Origin: Paenibacillus tritici
Lineage (GTDB): Bacteria > Bacillota > Bacilli > Paenibacillales > Paenibacillaceae
Direction: 5' to 3'
Length of the DNA: 64,000 bases
Assembly: GCF_013204885.1 (NCBI RefSeq)
Contig: NZ_JABMKX010000009.1
Span: 248,001 to 312,000 of the forward strand
Shown piece by piece: positions 18,201 to 27,063 of the stretch. The notes beneath the pieces are model-generated. The model did no database searches. It worked only from the letters and a program-made list of their open reading frames with translations, and had not been told where the DNA came from. The position numbers were made by a program, and so were the translations under genes. The first letter of the stretch is position 1. Every line of letters starts with the position of its first letter.

Positions 18201-19757
18201 CAGATCAAGCATGAAGAACTGGTCATGCGTTTCGGCTACAGGATAGTAGACGCTGCCGGCACTGTTAAGGTTAAACGGATATTGTGTCAGCAGACCGTTG
18301 TTCACTGGAACCACCTTGGAGGAAGTATTAACTGCATTCCCCCCAAGGTAAGTTCTTGAAGTCTGGCCGACAAGCACACGGAAATAATCGCCCCAGAAGT
18401 TGGAATCGGATGGATCATCAACATAAATCGTATCATGAGTGAGCATGATGCTTTGTTTGGTAGTATTGGCGAAATCATAGACTGCCTGGGCGGCTTCTTT
18501 TGAAAGCATGGGGTTAGTTACCCGGTCATACATATCCTGAAATCCGAAGACAATCATGTCATACACACCGTTAAGACCATGCTGAGGATCTTTAGAATTA
18601 TCGGCAATATATGTATTGAAAGTGTTCATGTTCATTGTAGATACGGAAAGCTGATAATTGCTGGTATTCAGGTAATTCTGATTCATATTGAGATTGTTCT
18701 GGAGCGAACTGTCAGAACGGCCTGAAGGCATGACCTGAAGCACCTTAATAATAGGCTTAACACCGGTAAAACGGATTACGTCCCTGTCAAAGGCTTTGAG
18801 GTTCGTTGAGGTATCAGTTACCTCCAGCTTCCAATAGAGCAGTCCAGTATAAGTGTCGGGTAGCGTGTAGCGGAGTATTCCTTCATTTGAGTTCAATTCT
18901 AGTGAAGCGACCACATGATCCTCAGTCATAGGAATCGAAGAATCCATATTCATATACAACCTTACCCTGACAGGGGTAGTAGCAATATTAGGCACATTAT
19001 CAAGCTTGATCCCGAATGCCATGGTATCGCCTGGTCCATATGACTCAGTAGAATTGGTCAAGTAACTCTTAAGCTCTGACTTATTGGAAATCGTAAGTAA
19101 CGGACGCCGGACGAGCCCGGTAATAGTAGGAACCGTACGGGTCTTGATTCCGGTTATCAGGTTACTCCGGGTAGTACTGGTGAGAAACATTACGTTGCTC
19201 TTTGCACCGGCAGCTGTGCGATAAACATTAAAAGAGGCATACAGTTTCCCTTGAAGATTCTTATCTTTATCCTGAATGGCAAAGGTGTCCTCTTGGAAGT
19301 AGACATAAAGCCCCTTGTTAATATAGAAATCAATTATCTCTTTGGCCTTCAGGCTGGTGATATCGTTCTGGACAGCGAGCGTATTATGAGCTTTGTCCCG
19401 GTCGGTATCTTTAGTATTAGCAGAACTGAAGACCAGCGACTTATTAAAACTTCCTTGGCCTATGTATATTGCATCGTATTTGCCGTCCCAGTCTTCGCGC
19501 AGCGATACGAATCTTTTCATCGTCATTGTATCCACTGTAACATTGGACAGTCTCTTAAGCTCTTCCAGCTCACTGCCGCCCGAACTTAGACTGCTGCTGG
19601 TGGGGTCGGTGATCTCCAGAATGCGCATTGGATAGTCGTTATTGGATGCCGCCACATCCGGGCTGAACATCTGAACTAGTAAAACTAGCATCACGATTAA
19701 TGCTGCGACTCCAGCGAAAAGAACCAGTGTTCTCATCGCGAACATTTCCTTCATCAT
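15237..19757 (-). CDS. DUF5057 surface protein with choice-of-anchor A and Ig-like domains
   Basis: About 1,506 residues. An N-terminal membrane anchor (LVLFAGVAALIVMLVLLV) is followed by a DUF5057 region whose core near residue 395 reads YDMIVFGFQDMYDR and later SIMLTHDTIYVDD. Next come Ig-like domains (HAPEITVNSPAEGS), then from about 890 a choice-of-anchor-A-like beta-rich region (GRVAVSGDVDF, NALVVGGNLYYNN, GTFLAPHATVSFDNG), and bacterial Ig (Big_2) domains from about 1,170 to the end (ILSWSSADPSIVSIDP). No LPXTG or C-terminal sorting signal. GGAGG precedes ATG 19757; a TTG at 19760 is also in frame. It sits convergent inside the pilus locus, which suggests a cell-surface adhesin or pilus partner. 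Function is not known. Confidence 0.8.
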   Translation of the reverse strand: MMKEMFAMRTLVLFAGVAALIVMLVLLVQMFSPDVAASNNDYPMRILEITDPTSSSLSSGGSELEELKRLSNVTVDTMTMKRFVSLREDWDGKYDAIYIGQGSFNKSLVFSSANTKDTDRDKAHNTLAVQNDITSLKAKEIIDFYINKGLYVYFQEDTFAIQDKDKNLQGKLYASFNVYRTAAGAKSNVMFLTSTTRSNLITGIKTRTVPTITGLVRRPLLTISNKSELKSYLTNSTESYGPGDTMAFGIKLDNVPNIATTPVRVRLYMNMDSSIPMTEDHVVASLELNSNEGILRYTLPDTYTGLLYWKLEVTDTSTNLKAFDRDVIRFTGVKPIIKVLQVMPSGRSDSSLQNNLNMNQNYLNTSNYQLSVSTMNMNTFNTYIADNSKDPQHGLNGVYDMIVFGFQDMYDRVTNPMLSKEAAQAVYDFANTTKQSIMLTHDTIYVDDPSDSNFWGDYFRVLVGQTSRTYLGGNAVNTSSKVVPVNNGLLTQYPFNLNSAGSVYYPVAETHDQFFMLDLERADVVPWYNIKSESGKTKRDVDDSYNHFYTYSVGSITFSGTGHSKKGDINSNIKFPEWEQKLFVNTMYRAFAGANHAPEITVNSPAEGSVIPSYANEILVDYSARDFDLNDRNLKTSIRFKTGGNYLNSIGVNDASLQSGQTISRSFTNPLPNGGDLQIEIKAWDSHGALATKTINVTIKPATSSLTATQSLPADIIDGQIVRGKNVAVTYTITPKPIPFAQAKITANVGDSQVISNIIFSANLPAGLEIVESSSPINTTGTVESGYSILKKLDDICYTLQTGTNGIKTFIPDPGQEVSFSITVSPQKGGDFTLNTASLQYDELHAIANGSQLGVGLDYNLVVVNNQTAATINNLSIKGRVAVSGDVDFRNISGGATINENANGDYSQNALVVGGNLYYNNNITINGNAVYGGNYYYSGAATTQSIRGKVVKGSPIDFTSLRDRMMILTARLGALTSNGSVESAYGTIKLTGTGEAKLYVFTVPADMVASATSLNISVPQGSTVLVNIGAGSSSVKMALNTNLSGVDPGHVMYNFPSTELLELHYTLRGTFLAPHATVSFDNGELTGQVIAGSVTKMTTLFYSPFSGTIPLNEVLVPGNAVFSPELQLHVAIWVEQITLPDTDILLNDKPLRIVATEISPADATNKILSWSSADPSIVSIDPISGDITGKRTGSVEITATATDGSGVTGRATITVKDRSLRIEGGDTPVRPDTNVGLVAIYNTILEKNISYSWKVFDANHKEVSSYIQATAENAVFNAPASGKYTVQVSVSSDKANVTADKIITVSTPLEALTISGNGNSLPTRGTLNLTAILTPVNADDTSLEWSFFNPNDSQFAELKPIPGTNQCQLVAKEVPGKTIQVVVQDKISKITSPPYAVNITGLSGLEFSQFSHTIYVGDPPFNLADLLWTIPRTVSLVSILNDLTWTSNNPAIACFSNEGIGAITGNKKGSVMVTVTYSAPGLRPVTATIEVIVKNRETSLNEGDLY

Positions 19758-20023
19758 CAATTCCTCCGTTTATCGAAAAAATAGATTGAATAGTCGTTTT
19801 GTCTCACAAAATAGTATTTCTTGCCCAAAATTATTGTAAGATCACCTATAATATGCTATATATCATTCTAGGATAAATTACACATATAGGCAATGATGGA
19901 ATGTGTAAATATACCCTATAATTTAAGACTTTAGAATTATATTTTCAAAATAAACTATCAAAATATTGATATTTAACTTTTTAATATTTTCCATATTCCA
20001 CACGGCATGGAGATGAGCTGCAC

Positions 20024-21688
20024 TTGGCAATCATAAAAAAAAGACTGGGAGATTTACTCGTAGAGAACGGGATTATATCAGAGGAACAGCTCCAGGAGGC
20101 ACTGGTAGATCAGCGCAAAACCAAGCGCAAACTGGGCGACCTGTTAATCTCACAAGGGTACATTACGGAGCAGCAGTTAATCGAGGTATTGGAGTTCCAG
20201 TTGGGCATCCCCCATGTCAGTCTGCATAAATATCATATTGATCCGGCGATAACACAGATTATTCCGGAAAGTATGGCCAAGCGATACCAGGTGCTTCCAT
20301 TCATGAAGGAGGGGGGGAAGCTGATGGTGGCTATGGCAGACCCGCTGGATTATTTCGCAATTGAAGATCTGCGGATGAGTACGGGGTTCCGGATTGAGCC
20401 GGCCATCTCAACCAGAGACGAATTGCAGCGCGCTATTGCGCGGCATTATGGTATGCGTGACTCTATGAACCAGATGTTGATTGAATTGCCAACCCAGGAA
20501 GAGATTACGGAGACGGAAATTACAGATGAGGAATCGCCCATCGTTCGGCTCGTCAACCAGATGATTCAGCAAGCAGTTCAGCTGCGGGCATCGGATATTC
20601 ATGTGGACCCGGGTGAGAATAATCTGCTCATCCGCTACCGCATTGACGGAACGCTTCGCACTGAGCGGCTGATTCCCAAGCAGATGCAGGGATTTATTAC
20701 GGCGAGACTCAAAATTATGGCACGGCTGAATATAGCTGAGCGCCGCCTTCCCCAGGACGGCCGGATCAAGATGCAGCTCGACTACAAGATGATCGACATT
20801 CGTGTATCGTCATTGCCGACGATGCACGGGGAGAAAATAGTCCTGCGGCTGCTGGATCTCAGTACCGGTATCAAAGCAGTGGATACGCTGGGATTCAGTG
20901 AAGGTAATGCGATGGTGTTCAAGGAAATGATTGGACGTCCGTATGGCATTATGCTAATTACAGGGCCTACCGGCAGCGGAAAGACGACAACATTATATTC
21001 TGCGCTGAGCGAGCTGAACCAGGAGAATGTCAATATTATTACGGTTGAAGATCCTGTTGAGTATCAGCTCGAAGGAATCAATCAGGTACATGTTAATCCG
21101 GCCATCGGTCTCACGTTCGCAGCAGGGTTACGATCTATACTCCGTCAAGACCCCAATATTGTCATGGTAGGGGAGATCCGTGATACCGAAACTGCTGAGA
21201 TTGCAGTCCGCGCTTCTCTCACCGGGCACTTGGTACTCTCAACCCTACATACTAACGATGCTGTAAGCAGTATATCCCGGCTTCGGGATATGGGCGTCGA
21301 GCCCTATCTGATTGCTTCATCGTTGATCGGTGTCGTTGCCCAGCGTCTGGTGCGCAAAATTTGCACAGACTGCAAGGAGACCTATAAGCCGTCTCAGCAG
21401 GAAGCAATTATGCTTGAACGTTACGGACTCCGCACGGATACACTTCACAGGGGAAGCGGTTGTGGAAGCTGCAACTCTACCGGCTATCGAGGCAGGATTG
21501 CCATTCATGAAGTATTGACCATTGATGATTACATGCGTCAATTGATTACGGACTCCGCTTCTGTGGAAGAGCTACGCTCCGCTGCAAAGGTACGTGGTCT
21601 GGTCCAATTGATGGAGGACGGGTTGCTTAAAGTATCCCAAGGAATGACGACTCTGCAGGAAGTGCTGCGGGAGACAGTAACCCATTAA
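20024..21688 (+). CDS. pilB: Type IV pilus assembly ATPase PilB
   Basis: The hexameric extension motor. A type II secretion E N-terminal domain (KRLGDLLVENGIISEEQLQEAL, twice in related form) leads to the ATPase core with Walker A GPTGSGKTTT (residues 314-323), an Asp box (NIITVEDPVE), Walker B VMVGEIRDTETA, and a C4 zinc site (CTDC near 447 and CGSC near 480). The start is TTG 20024 after GGAGATGAG. First gene of a tightly packed pilB-pilT-pilC operon, with the AT-rich 260-bp divergent region upstream probably holding its promoter. Confidence 0.93.
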   Translation: MAIIKKRLGDLLVENGIISEEQLQEALVDQRKTKRKLGDLLISQGYITEQQLIEVLEFQLGIPHVSLHKYHIDPAITQIIPESMAKRYQVLPFMKEGGKLMVAMADPLDYFAIEDLRMSTGFRIEPAISTRDELQRAIARHYGMRDSMNQMLIELPTQEEITETEITDEESPIVRLVNQMIQQAVQLRASDIHVDPGENNLLIRYRIDGTLRTERLIPKQMQGFITARLKIMARLNIAERRLPQDGRIKMQLDYKMIDIRVSSLPTMHGEKIVLRLLDLSTGIKAVDTLGFSEGNAMVFKEMIGRPYGIMLITGPTGSGKTTTLYSALSELNQENVNIITVEDPVEYQLEGINQVHVNPAIGLTFAAGLRSILRQDPNIVMVGEIRDTETAEIAVRASLTGHLVLSTLHTNDAVSSISRLRDMGVEPYLIASSLIGVVAQRLVRKICTDCKETYKPSQQEAIMLERYGLRTDTLHRGSGCGSCNSTGYRGRIAIHEVLTIDDYMRQLITDSASVEELRSAAKVRGLVQLMEDGLLKVSQGMTTLQEVLRETVTH

Positions 21689-21706
21689 CGATGAGGAGGA
21701 GACCTA

Positions 21707-22768
21707 TTGCCGGTTACAGCCAGAACGATTACACAGCTTTTGCACTTGGCGTACTCCTCCCGCGCATCAGATTTGCATATCTCCGTAGGTTCGCCTCCTG
21801 TGCTACGGATTGACGGCAGGCTTGAGAACGTGGAGGGGACATTCGTGGGTCCCGGCGAAGCTGAACAGATGGCCCTTGACCTGCTGGGACCTGAGAGAGA
21901 ACCGGAGTTTCGGGAGAAGGGCGAATATGACTTCTCTCACCCGCTGGAGGGCGGAGTCCGGTTCCGGGTGAACGTATACCGCCAGCGGGGAGGTATCAGT
22001 ATCGCAGCCCGCAGTATCCCGGCGGATATTCCTACCTTGGAGAAGCTGGCGCTTCCGCCAATACTCTCGTCCTTGGCCTTGAAACCGCAGGGGCTGATTC
22101 TGGTAACCGGACCGACAGGGAGTGGCAAGTCATCCACGCTCGCGGCGATGATACATCATATTAACAGGAGCGAACGGAAACACATTGTCACACTGGAAGA
22201 TCCGATTGAATTTTTGCACAGCCACGGGACCTGCATCATTGATCAGAGAGAGATTGGAAGCGACACGGCCAGTTTCCCCAACGGCTTAAGGGCAGCGCTT
22301 CGGCAAGATCCCGATGTGATTCTCCTTGGAGAATTGCGCGACCTCGAGACGATATCGGCAGCGGTTACCGCCGCAGAAACAGGCCACCTGGTCATGGCGA
22401 CCCTACATACCTCAGATGCACCGCAGACAATTGACCGGATCATTGATGCTTTTCCCGGACATCAGCAGAATCAAATTCGCTTACAGTTGGCTTCTGTGCT
22501 GCTCGCGGTTGTCTCCCAGCGTTTGTTCCCGCGCGCTCAAGGTCAAGGACGACTATGCGCAACTGAAATTATGATGAATACTCCTGCAGTCGGCAACATG
22601 ATCCGGAGCGAGAAGACGCATCAGATTAAGAATATAATGCAGACTGGCAGAGCCCAGGGAATGCACACGCTGGATATGAACATCCGTGAATATCTGGCCA
22701 TGGGACTTATCGAACCGGCAGCAGCCAAAACCTATCTTGCGGGGGTGAATTCTGATGCCACAATTTGA
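21707..22768 (+). CDS. pilT: Type IV pilus retraction ATPase PilT
   Basis: Powers pilus retraction and so twitching or DNA pull-in. The 353-residue protein has the PilT opening (ASDLHISVGSPPVLRIDGRL), Walker A GPTGSGKSST (residues 135-144), the Asp box VTLEDPIEFLH and the PilT-type AIRELR-like motif as ILLGELRDLETI. The start is TTG 21707 after GAGGAGGAG, 18 bases beyond pilB. Its presence argues for dynamic pili, not merely a secretion system or static competence pseudopilus. Confidence 0.92.
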   Translation: MPVTARTITQLLHLAYSSRASDLHISVGSPPVLRIDGRLENVEGTFVGPGEAEQMALDLLGPEREPEFREKGEYDFSHPLEGGVRFRVNVYRQRGGISIAARSIPADIPTLEKLALPPILSSLALKPQGLILVTGPTGSGKSSTLAAMIHHINRSERKHIVTLEDPIEFLHSHGTCIIDQREIGSDTASFPNGLRAALRQDPDVILLGELRDLETISAAVTAAETGHLVMATLHTSDAPQTIDRIIDAFPGHQQNQIRLQLASVLLAVVSQRLFPRAQGQGRLCATEIMMNTPAVGNMIRSEKTHQIKNIMQTGRAQGMHTLDMNIREYLAMGLIEPAAAKTYLAGVNSDATI

Positions 22769-23960
22769 GTATCAGGTTAAGACCCCTGCCGGCAAGCAAC
22801 TCAAAGGGAAGCTGACCGCACAGGACAAGTCGATAGCGATGGAGGAGCTCCGTAAGCGGGGACTTACTGTATTCTCGCTGAGTGAACAGAAAAACTCTAT
22901 CCTGTCGATGGAGATTTATATTGGCAATCCGGTAAAAACGATTCATTTCATTATTTACTGCCGCCAGTTCGCAACGCTAATCCGGGCAGGGGTGTCCATC
23001 GTTGATGCGACCCGGATTCTGGCCGACCAGACAGACAGCAAGCCGCTGGCCAAAGCTCTGCAGGACGTCAGTTCGAGCCTTCTGCGGGGGATAGCATTCT
23101 CACAAGCGATACAGGATCACAAAAAGATATTTCCGCATTTGTTCGTAAGTATGGTGCGGGCAGGCGAAGAAACCGGTGACCTGGAGGGGACACTCGAACG
23201 GCTGGCGATGTATTTTGAGAAACAGCATACTACTACCGAGAAAATTAAATCTGCGCTGATGTACCCGATCACCGTTGGTGTTATGGCTGTGGCGGCCGTT
23301 ATCTATCTGCTGTGGGCTATCGTTCCGCAGTTCGTAACGATGTTCGAATCAATGAATGCGGAGCTTCCAGCTATCACCAAGATTGTACTCACGCTAAGCA
23401 AAAGTATTCAGGGACAGTGGTATTTCTGGATGCTGGGTCTCATCCTGATCTTTGTGGCCTTTCAGATAACGAAGCGTACAGAGAAGGGAGCTTATGCTTT
23501 GGATTACGCCAAGCTGAAGGTGCCGGTGTTCGGGAAGCTGAACCAGAAGGGTTCTATTGCCCAGTTCACTCGAACCTTTTCCTCACTGTATGCCAGCTCG
23601 GTGCCGATTCTACAGTCACTTGCGATTGTTGAAGAAATTGCGGGCAACAAGGTGATCGGAAAGTACATTCGCAGCGCGGGTGATTCACTTAGACAGGGTA
23701 AACCGCTGTCCGAACCCTTGAAGAAAGCCTGGGTCTTTCCGCCGCTGGTTACCCAAATGATTGCCATAGGTGAAGAGACAGGTGCGCTTGACCAGATGTT
23801 GTCCAAAATAGCTGACTTCTATGAAATGGATGTCGAAAATACGGTTGACCGGCTGAAGTCTTTACTTGAGCCGCTGCTGATAGCTTTTCTGGCGGGAGTA
23901 GTCGGTATAATTGTGGCAGCCATTATGCTGCCAATGTTCAGTATCTATAGCAATATGTGA
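22755..23960 (+). CDS. pilC: Type IV pilus inner-membrane platform protein PilC
   Basis: The polytopic platform that couples the motors to pilin assembly. The 401-residue protein carries two GspF domains, each with the Gly/Glu signature (MVRAGEETGDLEGTLERLA and MIAIGEETGALDQMLSKIA), and three hydrophobic segments including the C-terminal LLIAFLAGVVGIIVAAIMLPMF. It overlaps pilT by 14 bases. Identification is secure from domain duplication and context. Confidence 0.92.
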   Translation: MPQFEYQVKTPAGKQLKGKLTAQDKSIAMEELRKRGLTVFSLSEQKNSILSMEIYIGNPVKTIHFIIYCRQFATLIRAGVSIVDATRILADQTDSKPLAKALQDVSSSLLRGIAFSQAIQDHKKIFPHLFVSMVRAGEETGDLEGTLERLAMYFEKQHTTTEKIKSALMYPITVGVMAVAAVIYLLWAIVPQFVTMFESMNAELPAITKIVLTLSKSIQGQWYFWMLGLILIFVAFQITKRTEKGAYALDYAKLKVPVFGKLNQKGSIAQFTRTFSSLYASSVPILQSLAIVEEIAGNKVIGKYIRSAGDSLRQGKPLSEPLKKAWVFPPLVTQMIAIGEETGALDQMLSKIADFYEMDVENTVDRLKSLLEPLLIAFLAGVVGIIVAAIMLPMFSIYSNM

Positions 23961-24059
23961 TGAAAAGCCTTTGAAAGGGGTGACGCCGGGCGGGGGAAGG
24001 TATCCTTCGTACTGACGAGTAATTCCAGTCATATAAATTATATTCTAGGAGGAAATCAA

Positions 24060-24578
24060 ATGTTGGCAAATGCAATCAAGAAGAGATTGAGTAAAGAAGA
24101 AGGTCAGAAGGGCTTCACCCTGATTGAGTTATTGGCGGTTATTGTTATCCTGGGGATTATCGCGGTTATTGCGATTCCGTTGATCGGGAATATTATTTCG
24201 GATGCAAAAAAAGATTCTGACGTAGCTACTGCCCGCCAAATTTACGATGCGGCGAGGTTATATATCGCTGGTGAGAGAGATGGTAAGTTCATTGATACTT
24301 CAGCTGTAAGTGTTACTATTGCAGAAATGCAGGGCAAAGGGTATTTGGATACTGATTTAAGTCTTCCAAGTTCAAAAACTGCCATTAAGGGCGGTGTTGT
24401 AGTTTTCACTTTAAAAGGTCAATTAGAGTCTGTGGCATTAACCCCCAAACCGCTTGGTTCTAAAGATGTAGCAACTGTTCCGACTACGGGCACGAATTCG
24501 GAAGCTGGAGGCAGCTTTACAGCCTCGGAGGTTTTAAAGTCAAGCCCAGCTACACCTGCTCCCACAATAAAGCCTTAA
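24060..24578 (+). CDS. pilA: Major type IV prepilin
   Basis: A 172-residue prepilin with a basic leader (about 17 residues) and the site QKG-FTLIELLAVIVILGII with Glu5 of the mature protein, then a head with an acid-rich alpha segment and a Thr/Pro-rich tail (SSPATPAPTIKP). An AGGAGG site lies 7 bases before ATG 24060. It sits between pilC and pilD with its own terminator, which fits a strongly expressed major subunit; that ranking over the two minor prepilins is inference. Confidence 0.88.
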   Translation: MLANAIKKRLSKEEGQKGFTLIELLAVIVILGIIAVIAIPLIGNIISDAKKDSDVATARQIYDAARLYIAGERDGKFIDTSAVSVTIAEMQGKGYLDTDLSLPSSKTAIKGGVVVFTLKGQLESVALTPKPLGSKDVATVPTTGTNSEAGGSFTASEVLKSSPATPAPTIKP

Positions 24579-24617
24579 TGGTTATCTGAATAATCAGCGT
24601 AATCATATTTAATTTCA

Positions 24618-24647
24618 AGGAATCGGATCATTCCGGTTCCTTTTTTA
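24618..24647 (+). terminator. Terminator after the major prepilin gene
   Basis: GGAATCGG pairs with CCGGTTCC (one mismatch-tolerant wobble) around ATCATT, followed by six T. It probably lowers transcription into pilD relative to pilA. Confidence 0.75.
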
Positions 24648-24676
24648 CAACATCCCATACCCAAAAGGAATCTACT

Positions 24677-25426
24677 ATGACTATCGTTATCGCTGTATAT
24701 GTCACCCTGCTCGGGTTAACATTGGGCTCTTTCTATAATGTTGTTGCATTGCGTGTGCCAGCCGGAGAATCGCTCAATCATCCACCCTCGCGCTGCACCG
24801 GATGTGGAATTCGCCTGAAACCGCAGGACCTGATACCGGTACTCAGTTGGCTGACCAGCAGGGGAAGTTGCAGATATTGCGGGAACAAGGTGTCCATGCT
24901 GTATCCGCTAGGCGAGCTTGCAACAGGACTGCTGTTCCTATGGTCCTACCTGGAGTTCGGCATAACATTCAAAGGTATAACGGCGATCCTATTGTCGAGT
25001 TTGGCTGTTATTGTAACCGTGGCGGATCTCAAATATATGCTGATTCCGGACAAGATATTGCTTTTTTTCACACCGGTCTTGCTTGCGCTCACCCTGTTGA
25101 GTGCTGAAGGACCGATATGGTTATGCCTGCTGGGTGCTGCTGTGGGTGGAGGGATCATTTTACCTTTTGCCTGGTTTGGCGGGATGGGCATGGGCGATGC
25201 CAAGCTGTTCGCATTGCTGGGACTGGTCGTTGGGTTCCCTGATGTGCTGCTGGCCTTCTTCGCCGCTTGTCTGATGGGAACGCTGGTTGGCGGCACGCTG
25301 CAATTGACGGGTATCGTTAAGCGCGGACAGCCTGTTCCCTTCGGCCCCTGGCTCGCTGTAGGAGCACTGCTTGCTTATGGTTACGGTTCAGAGATTATCG
25401 GCGGGTATCTCTCGCTTATTCATTAG
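24677..25426 (+). CDS. pilD: Prepilin peptidase / N-methyltransferase
   Basis: Membrane aspartyl protease that removes prepilin leaders and methylates the new N-terminus. The cytoplasmic loop carries the four-cysteine zinc site (CTGCG, CRYCG), and the two catalytic aspartates are visible in VADLKYMLIPD and GGMGMGDAKLFALLG. With 249 residues and about seven hydrophobic segments it is a standard full-length family member. All three prepilins in this locus are plausible substrates. Confidence 0.93.
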   Translation: MTIVIAVYVTLLGLTLGSFYNVVALRVPAGESLNHPPSRCTGCGIRLKPQDLIPVLSWLTSRGSCRYCGNKVSMLYPLGELATGLLFLWSYLEFGITFKGITAILLSSLAVIVTVADLKYMLIPDKILLFFTPVLLALTLLSAEGPIWLCLLGAAVGGGIILPFAWFGGMGMGDAKLFALLGLVVGFPDVLLAFFAACLMGTLVGGTLQLTGIVKRGQPVPFGPWLAVGALLAYGYGSEIIGGYLSLIH

Positions 25427-25440
25427 GAGGCTTATGGCTT

Positions 25441-27063
25441 ATGTTTGGACTTCAGAATCCGGCGGCCGGTCTTGCGATTGAGCAGACGGGAATCCGCTAT
25501 ATCAGCTTCAAAAACAAAAAGTCATGGGAAGTACGCAAGAAGCGTTACCTTCCTCTTCGGCCAGGATTGATTGTAGAGAACCAGGTAGCAGATGTTGAAG
25601 CCCTCTTGGTAACGGTCAAGCAGTGGGTGAAGGCAGAGGGGCTGCGCGGCAACCGGGTCTCACTGTCGATTCCCCCCGCTCAGATTATCATCCGTAAAAT
25701 GAGTATCCCAAGCACTAACCCGAAACAAGTTGAGCAGCTTGTCAAGCTGGAAGTGGAAACGGGATTGCATTTACCTTTTGAGAACCCGGTCTATGATTAT
25801 GTTGTCACTAGTATGGATGAGGACAGCAGCCATCTGTTGGTGTTCGCTGCACCCCGTAAGCCGATACAGGACTATATTGATGTTCTGGAAGGCGCTGGCC
25901 TGCGCGTGAGTAGCGTAGAGATTGCTGCAACGGCACTTGCCCGCAGCCTGGCTATCGGCCAGAATGCCGGGTTTGAAGAAACCATGCTGATCAATATCGA
26001 GCAGAACATTCTCGATGTGTATATGTTCCGCAGCGGTAATCCGGTGTTCATTCGGACCATTAATCAGATGGATTTGAATAGCGGGGTACAGCCTGCTATT
26101 CAAGCTAGTATGGACTATATCAGGGAAGCCGCAGCAGCGTCCAGTTTCACTAGCAGCTTGCTTGCTCCTGGACAGATGCTGGAGATTACCGCTGAAATTT
26201 CGCGGATGCTGAACTTCTATCAATACAGTCTTCATGACGGAAGCACGAGAGTTCGAAATGTATTAATTGCAGGTCCACAGCATATCCGTAACCAGTTGTA
26301 TGAGGAATTGCAGCAGTCTTTGACCGATCTGGAAGTATCAACGACCGGACTGGAAGATCTTGCGGGTGGCGGTGCCTCTGATCTGGAGCTGAATGATTAT
26401 CGCGTGGCTGCTGGCGCTGCGCTACAAGATAGTCATTTTCTTACCATAAACCTGCTGCCCCAGGAAGATCGTGAGGCAGTGCTGTTCCCTTATATTGCTG
26501 TCGCGCTTGTTGGAATATGGCTGCTTGGTGTGATAGGGACCGGTATTATTTTTGTAACAAATAGAGGGCAAATCTCTGATAACAAACAGCAAATCCAGGG
26601 AGCCCAGGACCGCTCGTTGATGCTTCAGACTGAACTCGCCAAGCTAAATGGTTTATCCGGGGTTCTGGATAGGAGAACTGCTGTAGATGAGCTTCGCACC
26701 TATAAGGTGAATATTGTGCCTGTACTGAACGAGTTGTCCTCCAGCTTGCCGCGAGACAGTCTGCTGCGCAGTCTCAACTATACGTATCATAATTCCATTG
26801 ATCTCACCGTTAGAGTTCCAAGCATGGAAGCTTCTTCTATATATCTGGCCAATCTGCGTAAAATGTCCTTTTCTGAAAGCGCCGAGATTCAGAGGCTTAC
26901 AGTTGGGGATACCACGTTAGAGTCCGGTGCTGTCTCGGCATATGGTGCATATACTGCTGTTTATCATGTGAGTTTAATAAAAGCGAAGACAGACGATACG
27001 GTTACTGGAACGGATAGGCAGGAAGGGACAGGGGAGGGGGATGGCAGTGGAACCAATCAATAA
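25441..27063 (+). CDS. PilM-PilN fusion protein
   Basis: Residues 1 to about 330 form an actin-like PilM domain (LAIEQTGIRYISFK, SLSIPPAQIIIRKMSIP, KLEVETGLHLPFENPVYDY). At about 335 comes INLLPQED, the INLLP peptide that in other bacteria is the cytoplasmic N-terminus of PilN and docks into PilM. A membrane helix (YIAVALVGIWLLGVIGTGIIFV) and a coiled-coil/ferredoxin-like PilN region follow. The two proteins are therefore joined in one 540-residue chain. There is no internal stop and no separate pilN. The gene overlaps pilO by 23 bases. Confidence 0.88.
   Translation: MFGLQNPAAGLAIEQTGIRYISFKNKKSWEVRKKRYLPLRPGLIVENQVADVEALLVTVKQWVKAEGLRGNRVSLSIPPAQIIIRKMSIPSTNPKQVEQLVKLEVETGLHLPFENPVYDYVVTSMDEDSSHLLVFAAPRKPIQDYIDVLEGAGLRVSSVEIAATALARSLAIGQNAGFEETMLINIEQNILDVYMFRSGNPVFIRTINQMDLNSGVQPAIQASMDYIREAAAASSFTSSLLAPGQMLEITAEISRMLNFYQYSLHDGSTRVRNVLIAGPQHIRNQLYEELQQSLTDLEVSTTGLEDLAGGGASDLELNDYRVAAGAALQDSHFLTINLLPQEDREAVLFPYIAVALVGIWLLGVIGTGIIFVTNRGQISDNKQQIQGAQDRSLMLQTELAKLNGLSGVLDRRTAVDELRTYKVNIVPVLNELSSSLPRDSLLRSLNYTYHNSIDLTVRVPSMEASSIYLANLRKMSFSESAEIQRLTVGDTTLESGAVSAYGAYTAVYHVSLIKAKTDDTVTGTDRQEGTGEGDGSGTNQ

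Noticed and set aside
23961..24059. Cyclic-di-GMP riboswitch before the major prepilin gene
   Set aside because: Such elements precede some Gram-positive pilin genes, but the conserved GEMM blocks are not present here or at 12.1-12.27 kb.
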